A stretch of 64,000 nucleotides of DNA from Thelephora terrestris (taxonomy: Eukaryota; Basidiomycota; Agaricomycetes; Thelephorales; Thelephoraceae), in NCBI GenBank assembly GCA_015956445.1, contig WIUZ02000009.1, positions 62,001-126,000 of the forward strand. Reading direction: 5' to 3'. The translations under genes and the position numbers were made by a program. The notes below the pieces were generated by a model that made no database searches, had not been told where the DNA came from, and saw nothing but the letters and a program-made list of their open reading frames with translations. Shown here piece after piece: positions 45,640-56,313 of the stretch. Every line of letters begins with the position of its first letter. Position 1 is the stretch's first letter.

Positions 45640-47100
45640 CGGTTCAATTAAAATAGACAACTGGCTGTCGCCTGGGTGTCCACGGCCAATGTTCTGGTTC
45701 GCCTTTCTCTTCTGCTTGAAGTGCATGTCAAGGTGAGAGCTTCCAACTTTCCCTTACCGGTCGCATCATCTGAGAAGCGATGCCCACACCGTTTACACTG
45801 AACTGTTTGTTTCAGGAAAAGTTCATCAAAATTCGGCTTATATCTGGAGAGTAGATCAGAAATCAACGAGGCAGCTCTGCAGAAATGGTGTTCGGTACTT
45901 ACCCAGCGATTCATGCTGTCGAGAGCTCGATCCTCTGGGAAAGAAGCTTTTGCGCGTGCACTGACATATTCTTACTCGAGGAGTCTGTTGACTCCGACTT
46001 CGGTTCATTCACAATGTTCAAAGTCACAGGAGGGGCACCAGGAGCACCAAGTATGCCTGCCTTTACGAGGGCACTATACAAGCTCGCAATACCGCTTACT
46101 GCAGGCAAAGCAGGCACACCAGCCTGGTTAGTGGGTGCAGAAGGTATAGCAGATACGGGTTGCACAGGAGGATCAGAGGGGAAAGACGGCTTCACATCAA
46201 GAGTATCTTGAGGGTACGCACGTTGAGGTGGAGCAGATGAAGGGCCAGCATGATTGTAGCTATACTGCGAGTAAGTAGTAGAAGGCAGCAGAGCTGACAT
46301 GTTGGGGGCAACAGGGTATGACAGGGGAGGTGGTTGGACAGGAGGGCGGGTGATGTTTCTAAGTTGACTCAGCATTTGGCGCGGTTCATCCTGGGGTAGC
46401 CCGTTTTCACGAATTGGCGAAGCTAAAAGATAACATCACTTGCCCGATCACGAGGAAATGGCAACAAGATGTAGCTCACCTGATGTAAGACTGGAAGCTG
46501 GGTCCTCACGGTGTTATTATACGGATTAGACTGCACCTCACGTTCCGCCTGACCGACGGCAAATTGCAACTCGCCTAGGGCCTGCGTTGGGGATATGTGA
46601 CCGGCGTCCTGAATTCCGAGCGTTACGAGCAGTAAAGACAGTCAGGGACCGAAGGTACTTACTGACGAAGCGTTGGTGCCAAACAGCTCTTGTTCGATGG
46701 CCACTTGCGGCACAGCGCCGAAAAGCTCTTTGCCGTTGGGAGCACCGGCTTGCCAGGTAGCAAGGATCTTGATCATCTTGGCCTTGGTCGACTCATCCAC
46801 CTGGGAATATGTAGGTTCTTGGAAATCGCGTACAGGAGGTAGAATGCGGTAAGCTTGAAGGGCGGTGGAATCTGTATACAAATTAGGCAATGCAGATGCC
46901 TTCATCGCGGAACTGGCTCTTCCCACCACATTTTGTGAGCTGCTGGAATGGACGGCCAGCACGAAAGAGCGTAGGCATCAGGCATCAGCGGACAAACAGT
47001 GGACGCCAGCACGGAACGTACCTGAGAACTGCTTTGCATCTGTGAGCTCTCGTGCGAAAGACTCTAACGCGTGAACACGAACAGAATTTCTCATTGAGAA
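45640..47100 (-). pseudogene. PCF11: Pcf11-like cleavage/polyadenylation factor, decayed
   Basis: Minus-strand pieces follow the order of Pcf11, the CID-domain factor that binds RNA polymerase II and acts in 3' end processing. They are a CID end (ESTKAKMIKILATWQAG then KELFGAVPQVAIEQELFG), a helical exon AQALGELQFAVGQAEREVQS-like, LRQFVKTG, QMLSQLRNITRPPVQPPP, a Pro-rich linker, and the zinc finger VQCKRCGHRFSDD with LDMHFKQKRKANQNIGRGH. The reading frame is broken at least twice: between FVKTG and GLPQDE near 46400, and inside the zinc finger near 45745. No C-terminal end beyond the zinc finger is present. The 5' part above 47100 is not recognisable. A pseudogene of a normally essential gene implies that an intact copy exists elsewhere. 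Confidence 0.75.
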
Positions 47101-47771
47101 GTAAATTCATTAGCCTAGTGACATAGATCAGTGAAAGACAACGGTGCGTCGGTAGGGTTCCAGCAGCTATATGTCACTTACCGGCATGTGGAGGCCCATA
47201 AAACTGTGCCGTACTAACAGCGGCATGCCGTCAACGGGAATCAATGTGGGCATGACAAGGCGAGAGATTTAGCAAAGACGACGGCGCCCTTGAAGTATGT
47301 TGGCCGCCAGTGGTGTCGACTCGGTGGTAGATGCGTTTTGGGGCGCGGTCAATGGAGAGGTGTCCGCAGTTGTTATGACTCCCCCAGATCTATGAAATGG
47401 GGACCTGGCGAGCCAAACGTTTGAACGCGGCTGGCAGGAAGAGCAGTTGGCGGGTGGAACCGTTGTAGACCTTGGGGTGAGCTGAGACTCCAAGTGAGCT
47501 GAGGAGCGCGACGTCGCAGACGACGGCAACAATGGTGGAGGAATGGCAGGCAGGGAGCATCGAAAGTGTTTGCTGCCCAGAACCTCCTTTGCCACGGCCC
47601 GGAGCCTACCACTTTCACTACTAGCAACAAGCCTGTCGACGGTGAACTCCCTCGTCTCGAAACGAGAACGTACGTATGCCCTATTCTGTGGTCCAATATA
47701 TGTGGTCTATTGAATATTCTACTTTGGTAGCTGATCGCAAAGTACGGTGATGCCACAAGTTGGATCGACCC

Positions 47772-47952
47772 TGCCTGGTCCGTTTGGCGAGACTGCAAGA
47801 CTCATGTCGTGAATCTGCGGAGATTGTTCAAATGATCTCCTTTTCCAGCGAATGCAAAGCAATGGGCATCGTGTTTTGTCTCCGTCCCAGCTGCTATCGC
47901 TTCTTCCTAAAAGGCGCCTTGGAGATCCTCATCTTTTGCAGAGTTCCACTTG
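47772..47952 (+). pseudogene. P2B Ca2+-ATPase fragment (nucleotide-binding domain)
   Basis: About 60 codons read CRESAEIVQMISFSSECKAM and then CYRFFLKGALEIL. This matches the VEIVQMIPFSSERKAM...YRLFLKGASENL part of the ATPase remnant at 57889-58885, which holds the KGAS ATP-binding site. It is an isolated, truncated piece. The plus strand continues without ATPase similarity. Confidence 0.8.
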
Positions 47953-48328
47953 TCTCTCCTTTCACTTTGTATCTCCCATCATTTTGTATCTCAAGTTGAA
48001 ACATAGTTGTTGTGCATGTTCAGTATTCTTATTGGATGACTACATTGTACAAAACAGGCGCACACCGTGACAAAGTGCTCGGTTGAAATGCAGCAGAGCA
48101 AGGTGTCAAATCATAAATATAGTTCATCTCTGAGCCGGAAACGAAAGTCTTTACATTGTATGTAGGATGGGAGAAGCCAAAGAAACGATTTGTGAAAGCA
48201 GAAGTTGGCGAGAACGGAGAAATGACTACAGATAACGGAAAGGGGGGTGGGGATTGAGATTGCTGGTGCCACCGCTTGTGCAATGGTGCAATGGTGCAAT
48301 GTCCTGGAACGAACCCAAATACACCTCC
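47953..48328. other. No gene recognised
   Basis: AT-rich spacer between the ATPase fragment and the next minus-strand gene. It contains short CAATGGTGCAATGG direct repeats near 48280. Confidence 0.6.
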
Positions 48329-50068
48329 TTACTTATCACCAACATCTGCTGCAGCATTACCAACAGATGCAATCAAGTCAGCATCGACGTGGGCAGCTTC
48401 AGCGTCAGGGTCCTCATTGTCACCAACATCATCGTCAGTGCCATCAATGTTGCCAGCATTACCACCAACTCCGGGTTCTTCACCGTGGCTGAGGTCACCT
48501 TCGATTGTACTGGGCACGCCTGAGGGGGGACGTGAAAGCAGCATTCCATCGTCCTCAATTTCAGAACTCTCTTCTTCCGTGCTTGAAATTCCCGGAGAGG
48601 TTCGCCTGCGCTTGGAAGGGCCAGCAATCTGCCTAGAAATGTGGTCACCGCTGGTTTCGTCATTGTTGTCGTATTCGTTATCGGAGGTGCGCGATGAACG
48701 AGTCACAGGCATGACATAGGCATGGTTGAACTCGTGCGTGGACTGCACGGGATCATCTGTGTGGTTCTGTCGCAGCTCCAAAGCCCACGAGCGAAGATTA
48801 GGCTACAGCAGATGAATAAATCAACGATGAGGCATAAATGCAGAGGTGGTGCTTACCACCCACCCCAGCTCAGTATCAAACCACTCGTCCAATTCTTCCT
48901 CAACAACTGCAGAAACCTCTACATCGTTCCACCGGGGGAACCCCCCACCCGTTGGCCTTGAGGACCTTTGCATGTTATTTTGGATAAGGTCGTGGTGACT
49001 CAATGTGATCGTGAAGTCCTCTTGGCTTTTCCCATCGATCTTCCCAAGAACGACGGCCAAATGCCACCGGGCCTCTCGAATATAGACAAGATTATGTCGG
49101 TAGGAAGGGATGTACTTTGGATCCAGTGGGTCCATCCCGAGGTAAAACGCCGTTACCCTGGCAATCGTAGGTTTGCTGTTTTGGGGATCCAGCGCTCTGC
49201 GAATCGCTGGACCATGTACATCGGGAATTCCATTGAGTTGACGTTGGAGAATTGGTGTGAGGACTTTGGAGCGAAACTGGTGTTCTGCACCTCGGAACCT
49301 GTTGAGCTCCAGGCCGAATTCATCAAGGACTTTCTGTGCGTATGTCTGCCGGCGGAGTATTTCATGAGCCTTGTTCTTTTTTGCCAGTTCGATCTCGAGT
49401 ATGAATTGGTGGAGGAGACGTGCGTATTGGACGGGAATGCGCTTTGTGACCATGTTCCATTTCCTCCGATCCCCCGATTGTTTCTTGCGTTTCCCGTAGG
49501 AGATATCATGCAGCTGGCCTTCTTTCCATGTCATGAACGAATCCCCAGTTACCTCGGCGTCGAAACGGTACTTTGAGCTAAGTGATGCCGCATAGATAAA
49601 CAGGATGCACCTCTTAGATCAGGAAAATCAGACGTACACATAATACACTGGCTTGTATTGCTGAAGTGTCCCCTCATAATCTGACTCTGTGACCTCGGCA
49701 ATCTTCCGGGGGTTGTAATCAGGAAAGGGATTGGTGTCATCCTCGTTGAAGGTGGTACCAAGTTTGAACTTGCGAAGGGGATTAACAGCATCGAACAGGA
49801 TGCACATCTGGAAGTTCTGTGTAATCGCCCAGGTTCCGACCATGGATGGGGCAATCCATTTAGCGACTGGCCTATTGACCCGCGAACGATCTGTGGTGGC
49901 CTCGTCTGGTTCTGCCTCCGGGTCAGATAGGACATCGGCGGCCTTGCGCTTCTTAGTCTTCTTTGAGGAAGTTGCTGGCTTGCCACCACGCGAACGGCTG
50001 GGTCGACCTCGGTTGGGCGCAGGAGGTGCCTCCTCAGCACGAGTGCGACTTCTCGTCATTGGAGGCAT
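48329..50068 (-). CDS. Hypothetical nuclear-type protein in the integrase cluster
   Basis: Three exons are inferred. Exon 1 starts MPPMTRSRTRAEEAP at 50068 and carries a basic SKKTKKRKAADVL nuclear-signal-like stretch, then a folded-looking part (WAITQNFQMCILFDAVNPLR). Exon 2 (about 49560-48830) is a helical region including KWNMVTKRIPVQYARLLHQF, YAQKVLDEFGLELNRFR and FPRWNDVEVSAVVEEELDEW. Exon 3 is acidic and disordered (TSDNEYDNNDETSGDHISRQ, EEESSEIEDD) and ends DVGDK. No domain or catalytic motif is recognised. The layout (basic start, helical middle, acidic end) suggests a DNA- or chromatin-associated protein. Likely belongs with the other element-associated genes; function unknown. Confidence 0.6.
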
Positions 50069-50745
50069 GGTATCGCAGGAAGGGGGAGGGATGCGGCTCT
50101 GCAATCGATGGGATATCGATGAGAGAGACAGATGCAGTCCTACAATCAATACAGGATTGATAGGCAAAAGATCAAAAAGAGGGGCGATTGTCTAGCCCTG
50201 TTGGACGCCGGTGCTGATTGCAAACTCCCAGCACTGTGTCTAAAAATAATATGATCGTAGTGGCGCCCTTGGCGCCTTGGCCCTTCTCTCTGATGAAGGG
50301 GGTAGAAGAGGCTGATCGGAGATTTCATGGCCAAAACTCCTCCTTCAGAACTGCCTCGATAAGCTGGCAGCGCAATGTTTCGGGGGTGGAGGTGTAAAAG
50401 GAGGGAAGAGACTGGACTGTGGAGTCAGAAGTCCTCTCGCATTATAGGTTACAGGTACTCTATGCAGCCCTTCCATCCATGCAACTTATGGGTACATCGG
50501 GTTGGTCGGGATGGAGCGAAGCTGGTTGTTGGCAGAGAGACCGACATGTTTCAACACGGACAAGTTAACCCCCCTCCTTAGGTTTTCGGGGACACCAGTA
50601 GACCGGAAAGACCCGTTACCGGCCAACGGATGAAGGCCAGATGTGCCGATCGGCATATCATGAGCCCACGCGGCTAAATATATACAAATAACGTGTCTCA
50701 GACACGACGCGTGACCGCGATCGGCGTTCAAACACGACCTCCGTA
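50069..50745. other. No gene recognised
   Basis: Spacer upstream of the minus-strand gene, grading into the satellite. No RNA gene or domain is seen. Confidence 0.6.
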
Positions 50746-51600
50746 CCAACCCAACCAGGAACTCCTGGAAGGGCCCACCAACCTGGAATTCCAGGACGGT
50801 CTTCTCGCTGCGGCGAGTAGGGATGGCGTGTATTGGTTTTCCCAGCCCAACCAGGAATTCCTGGAAGGGCTGACCAACCTGGAATTCCAGGAAGGTCCAG
50901 CTCGTTTTTTTCGAGTGGGGAACACCTGCCCACCTTTGCGACAACCCCAGCCCAACCAGGAATTCCTGGAAGGGTTGGCCAACCTGGAATTCCAGGAAGG
51001 CTTTGTAGGGGCGACATCCACAGCAATCCCAACCCAACCAGGAATTCCTGGAAGGGCTGACCAACCTGGAATTCCAGGAAGGTCCAGCTCGTTTTTTTCG
51101 AGTGGGGAACACCTGCCCACCTTTGCGACAACCCCAGCCCAACCAGGAATTCCTGGAAGGGTTGGCCAACCTGGAATTCCAGGAAGGCTTTGTAGGGGCG
51201 ACATCCACAGCAATCCCAACCCAACCAGGAATTCCTGGAAGGGCTGACCAACCTGGAATTCCAGGAAGGTCCAGCTCGTTTTTTTTCGAGTGGGGAACAC
51301 CTGCCCACCTTTGCAACAACCCCAGCCCAACCAGGAATTCCTGGAAGGGTTGGCCAACCTGGAATTCCAGGAAGGGTTGGCCAACCTGGAATTCCAGGAA
51401 GGCTTTGTAGGGGCGACATCCACAGCAACCCCAACCCAACCAGGAATTCCTGGAAGGGCTGACCAACCTGGAATTCCAGGAAGGTCCAACTCGTTTTTTC
51501 GAGTGGAGATTGCCCTCTGTCGCTCATTTTGGCAACCCCAAGCCCAACCAGAAATTCCTGGAAGGGTTGGCCAACCTGGAATTCCAGGGAGGTTCACTTT
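50746..51600 (+). repeat. Palindromic EcoRI-site satellite, 187-bp higher-order unit
   Basis: The array is built from alternating short palindromes, CCAGGAATTCCTGG and CCTGGAATTCCAGG, set 10-25 bp apart. They are embedded in a 187-bp unit that also contains CTTTGTAGGGGCGACATCC (at 51001, 51188 and, after one extra subunit, 51403). Outer units are more diverged. It is open in several frames on both strands (NQEFLEGLANLEFQEG peptide on the plus strand, and frames up to 326 codons on the minus strand) because the unit length and lack of stops allow it, so these are not genes. Confidence 0.92.
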
Positions 51601-51880
51601 GTTTGCTGAGTGGGGAATGTTTAATGCCCTTCGGCGATCCCATATAGAAGAGGGGTCTTGTGTGATCCCTCAAGCCAGAGTATGACATGACACGAGACCG
51701 GGTATTCTACCTTGTGAGATGTAACATCAATAATATTGCTTATATACTTGTAGCTAGGTTCTGTAATCATCTTGTATCATAAGTGAGAGACATCTTACAA
51801 GAAAACGAAATCTGATTGTGGCCGATTAGGAAGCGCAGCAACGATTGATCTTGATATAAATAACAGATCTGTATCTGATC

Positions 51881-54138
51881 ATGCGAATTGATAAGACCTC
51901 TTCACTCTGGAACCCTCAAGACATGAGCGACGACCAGTGTGTAGATATTGTTTACGTTGGATTGGCCTGGGAAGCATCGCAAGGCTTCACACTGGAACAA
52001 GGCTTTGAGGCTATGTCAAGGGATGGAACGATCAGAGCCTCGAACAAAGAATGGGACAATCGATGTATGTTGCGGCCACGAATATGTTCAGGATACTGAC
52101 AGATTGGTTTACACAGTAAGCCGGGCCAACGTCACCCAGATTAAGGTGCTCTCAGATGCGGCAAAGGCGAAGATTTGCAGAGACACTGGAAATGGAAAGT
52201 ACAGCGATAGAGGGGATGCTAAGGAGCCACCTCTTATGGCCCCAGTCACTGATGCAACTCAGTATTCACGGGTGCGGTGTTAGTCCCTCCGAGCTAAAGA
52301 CTGTTGCTGACGTCAAACAGTGGTGTTCCTTCTGCAATGACTTTCGTGATCTCCTGTTGCTCTGTGCAGGGTGCAGGGTCGCTCTGTGTTCTTCGGACGT
52401 GAACTCGATGAGGGGCTGTGTCCCATGGAACATCTCCATGGATAGGAAAGACTTCATCTTCCTTTGCCCATACTGTGCAGGGTCCAATGCGGATGGAGGC
52501 CCATCTACAGTATGTCATGCAATCCACTTCATCACGTATATTGCTGATGTCTATTTCTAGCTAGTGTTTAGAGTGACAGGGACACTCCGGAAAAAATGGG
52601 ACATTCCATTTCGCCATGATCCAGCCGTCCTGATAGTATCCATACGCTATTCCAAAAAGTCGCACAGCTTTGGAAAGCTCCTTCGAGATCACCTGAATCT
52701 CTCCTACGGGAACAATGAGGAATCTGTACGTCATCGCCGCATGTTTGCCAAGTGACACAACTGACATATATTCAGGTTATGCTCGTAGAGCGAGCTGTAG
52801 ACAGCACCGTCAGACACGATGACAACGGTCGCTTTACGTGGTCCAATGACACGTCACTTGCGGAGGAATTCCTAAATGCCCACAAGTCCGCGAAGATAGT
52901 GGTCGCCATTGATACTCACTCTGCAGACAATGGGTATTTTATTTGGACGGGGTCTACCGCTGAGACATACCGTGCATGTTCGCTACTTGAGGTAACTATG
53001 CTCACTGGAATCTCCGTACAAATCCTGATCTAATCAACAGATACTCCGGGATTGTAGCCCAAAGGGAATATTCAAGTATCTGTCAAATGCTGAAGACACT
53101 CCAATTCATAGTCACAAGTCTCTGATCATAAACCTTGCATGTGGACAATCCATCTCTCAAGATCGCACACGGAGTGAGCTACTCAATGGGTATGTTTCCA
53201 TTCATTCAGGATTTCTGTATCACACTTCACTCATGGTTTGCAGACATTGTGCTGATGCGGTCCTCTCCCTGGCGAAAGATGCAAACCTTGTGGGCGATAT
53301 CTCTGGAACACTCCTCGATTTGACCGCTGGCTGGGTTCAAACCCTGTCCGACTACAATGTCCTTATGGCCAGATTTATCAAAATGTCGTGGGCCTCCAAC
53401 CACCTTCCCATCCTATCTCGGCATGGTCATGACACGACCCGGTTCACCACCTTCTTCATTGACAATGTACCACAGCCGGTCCCTGATGCCGCCAGACCCG
53501 ATTCCAACGACCATGTTCTCTTCACTGGCTTCAGCATGGGTTCTCCTGGAGGCATGGTGGTTCGCTGCCCTATTGTTGATCATCAAGGGATAGGCATCAA
53601 GCAGACGAAGGGCGCAGTCCGAATCACATGTGAAGAGTGCCTCTCCAAGTGCACCGTTCCCCAATTCAGGTCTGATCCTACCTCACCATTGAAAACCCAA
53701 GGGCTTGTAGCCATCAACTACCCCCCAGCCCAGTACCCAATACAATGGGAGCTGTCTCCGAAGGCCCTCCAAACGAATGCCAAGATCTCTTGGGCAGAAA
53801 CACCGATGCCAGATACTCCCCCGCCCCTGCAGGGACCAAGGGAGCAACCGACTATTCGCATCTCATGTTTAGATACAGTGATCAGATCAGCATCCCTCCC
53901 ATCCTCAACCACTGTCACCCCAAGACCATCGTCATCAAACTTGCGCATTCGAATCCCTGCAAGGCAGTCAACCCCAAACCTTCGTTTGCCGCAGTCAACA
54001 AGGGACAATGGATCACATAGCAATAACTCGACTCCCCCTCTCCAATCCCCACAGGAGTCAGTGGAAGCCCGGAAAAGGGCATTTGAGGAGTCAACAAGTG
54101 GGATATGGGTGAGGCGGCGCAGGTCAAAAAACCAGTAG
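51881..54138 (+). CDS. Zinc-finger protein with possible caspase-like core, element-associated
   Basis: About seven exons join in frame. It starts MRIDKTSSLWNPQDMSDD at 51881. A PHD/RING-like cysteine module follows: WCSFCNDFRDLLLLCAGC, then RVALCSSDV and FLCPYC. Next is an alpha/beta domain with alternating hydrophobic strands: AVLIVSIRYSKK, SAKIVVAIDTHSADNGYF with a His, and KSLIINLACGQSIS with a Cys at a strand end. That His...Cys order and spacing recalls the caspase/CHAT fold. After it are a helical region (GTLLDLTAGWVQTLSDYNVL), a Cys-pair ITCEECLSKC, and a Ser/Pro-rich basic tail ending RRRRSKNQ. Frames join at every intron examined (for example the GTATGT intron before HCADAVLSLAK), so it looks intact. 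Same neighbourhood as the integrase. Caspase-like assignment is an inference only. Confidence 0.55.
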
Positions 54139-54765
54139 ACGTATAAGCAATAGTGCTGACGGGTAGTACTATGGCGCATGACAGTGTGTAAGTGGTGAAA
54201 TTGACCTTTGCTCACGATGGTTTCACACCTTGGCCCAACTTGGTTTCCAATGCTTCTGGGCAGACACTTTGATGGATCCTAGTCGATATAATGATGCTAC
54301 GATTGTTTTCTACAGAAAAGGGATACTCGCATCCCAATGTGTTACACATCTCAATGAATTATGCCCTCGGAGATGCTGAGCTTGTTCCCAAGCCTTCGTT
54401 GTTTGATGCCAACTCAAGCCCGGGCTCTGTCATCGCGATTGGTCTGGTTGAAGATCTGAGAAAAGGCGAAGGTGATGAACGCGAGGGCTGTGGCAAACAT
54501 GTTGGTGGTGAAGGCGGACTCGTTGGGGTCGAGAGATGTCGGGTGGGAGGTACACGCAGCGTAGGCATGCAGACTGAGTCAGGGTGATACGGGGTGGCAC
54601 TGTCCCCGGAGCGCAAACCGTTCACGAATTGCATTCGCGCGCGTTCTGAGACTTAGGTTGGCCAAGGCATTGACGGCCGCTACTTAATAACCGCTCAGGA
54701 TCGATCAACTCCCACCCTTTCTCTCGCCAGCAGCCATCCCCTCCGTGTTTCCCTTTTTTCTTCTA
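54139..54765. other. No gene recognised
   Basis: A 98-residue frame at 54291-54587 lacks any recognisable feature. No inverted match to the 38.3-kb edge was found by eye. Confidence 0.55.
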
Positions 54766-54945
54766 ACCTCCTGGCGGCCTAGCCGAAGGGAGTCTTTCAT
54801 TCTACCCTTTCATCTTCCAACCTCCTGGCGGCCTAGCCGAAGGGAGCCCTTCACTTGACCCTTTCATCTTCCTCCCGGCGGCCGAGCCGAAGGGAGCTTT
54901 TTGACCAGCTGCTTCCTCTTACTTCTGGCAACCAAGCCAAATGGA
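54766..54945 (+). repeat. GCGGCCTAGCCGAAGGGAG tandem repeat, four decaying copies
   Basis: Copies begin near 54766, 54820, 54870 and 54922, separated by TTTCATCTTCC-type spacers. The last is the most diverged (CAACCAAGCCAAATGGA). Confidence 0.8.
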
Positions 54946-55773
54946 TTTTCTTGAGTTAACGCCTTTCCTTTCCTTTGGTTACTGCACCCTTTGCCTTTTC
55001 TCCAGTCTTCCGCTCCTCCGATGCCTGCTAAGCAAACTCGTCGACCGGCGTGTCAGCCCTCTCCCCCCGCACTTCCCGCCCAGGCTGAGGCTCCACCACC
55101 CCTTGGTACTACTGGTTACTACTGGTGGCTACTACGGCGTCGCGACCACCGTCTAAGGTCAAAGCCATTATCATCCGGCCACCAAAATACAACGTGGACC
55201 TTTACCCTCACCATATAGCCACCTATCTCCCTCCCTACCTCCCACTCAAGAAGTGGTTATGCTCACGGTCACGTTTAACGGGAATTTGAAGGCGACGTTG
55301 GACCACGTTGTGAACGGCACCTTCCGCCCCGAAGTTCAGAGCTTGCTTTGGGTACCTGAAGGTGCGTTATCCATTCTTTGTCAGCGCTGGTTATGCCAAA
55401 GCGTTCCAGTATTCCGCTTTTTCTTTGTACTCCCTGCGCCCGAGCTGTTGGCCTTTGAACCCTCAGAATCGTCGTGAGTACCCTATTTCAATGTTTCGCA
55501 TCTTTCTGACGCCCTGACAGCCAACAACCCCCCACACCCTCACCAATCACTCCATCTTGAAAGCCTGCAACCCGTCGTCTGCATTGTGTCGCCCGCATCC
55601 CATCATCTCTATCACACGGGCCATCCCCAGCCATTCGCAAACACCATCATGCCCCTTCGGTTCGACCCGACAATGGCTTCCGAACGAACGCCTCCGTCTC
55701 TCGGTGGAAATACCCCACCCGCTTCCTTCCACAATCTTCCCAATGTCTTCCAGTGCCCGCAACCCTCCCAATC
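54946..55773. other. Low-confidence coding remnants
   Basis: Plus-strand frames starting MPAKQTRRPACQPSPP (55021) and MLTVTFNGNLKATLDH (55259) look protein-like and could be exons of one unrecognised gene, with a GT donor at about 55362. A second frame between them has RPPKYNVDLYPHHIATYLPP. Stops and frame changes prevent a firm model. Confidence 0.3.
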
Positions 55774-55892
55774 TAACCAGGATCTCCTGGAAAGATTAGC
55801 CAACCCGGAATTCCGGGAAGGCATTCTCGCCCTTCGCCACGCAGCCCAACCAGGATTCCCTGGGTAGGGTAGCCAACCTGGAATTCCAGGAA
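55774..55892 (+). repeat. Diverged members of the GGAATTCC palindromic repeat
   Basis: Two adjacent units contain CCAACCCGGAATTCCGGG and CCAACCTGGAATTCCAGG, each preceded by a matching AACCAGGATxxCCTGG element. They are the same family as the satellite at 50746-51600 and have the same order of palindromes. Confidence 0.8.
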
Positions 55893-56313
55893 GGCTTGCT
55901 CGCGTTTTCTCCCCACACCCCTGACCGCCCTCTCCAACCACGGCATGGTGTAGGCGATGGTCTACGAACGCCGGAATGTATCCCCTGCTCCTCAACCGCC
56001 ACCATTCACCCATCACCAACAAACTCTCCTACTCCTCGCCCATCCGTCCTTGTTCTCCCACAACCATCTCCTCCTGACCATCTCAGTCTACATTGCGCCC
56101 GCTTATCGCCTTTCACACCGTTTAGGGAATACAGTGATCCCTCCATGCTAGGTCCCGGGATTCTGAAGCCCAGTAGACAGATTTTCGACGGCACCACCGA
56201 CGGGACCGGTCAAGTCCGGTGTCTCCTTCTCCCATCCTTTCTACCCAACGGTCCTCAGCCCACTTTACAAACATCGCAGCTCTCCGAGAGACACGCCTGG
56301 TGACGGCACTAAC

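Noticed and set aside
50486-51597. Long antisense open frames (up to 326 codons) across the satellite
   Set aside because: They consist only of the repeated EFQVGQPF/GIPGW peptide in several frames at once. The open frames come from a stop-poor tandem repeat, not a gene.
50693-51685. Sense-strand repeat protein with NQEFLEGLANLEFQEG units
   Set aside because: Several frames are open alternately, indels between units are not multiples of three, and no start, splice or domain evidence exists.
38283-54300. Terminal inverted repeats for the integrase cluster
   Set aside because: By eye, no inverted match was found between the 38.3-kb and 54.2-kb edges. The borders remain unknown and may lie elsewhere because of nested insertions.
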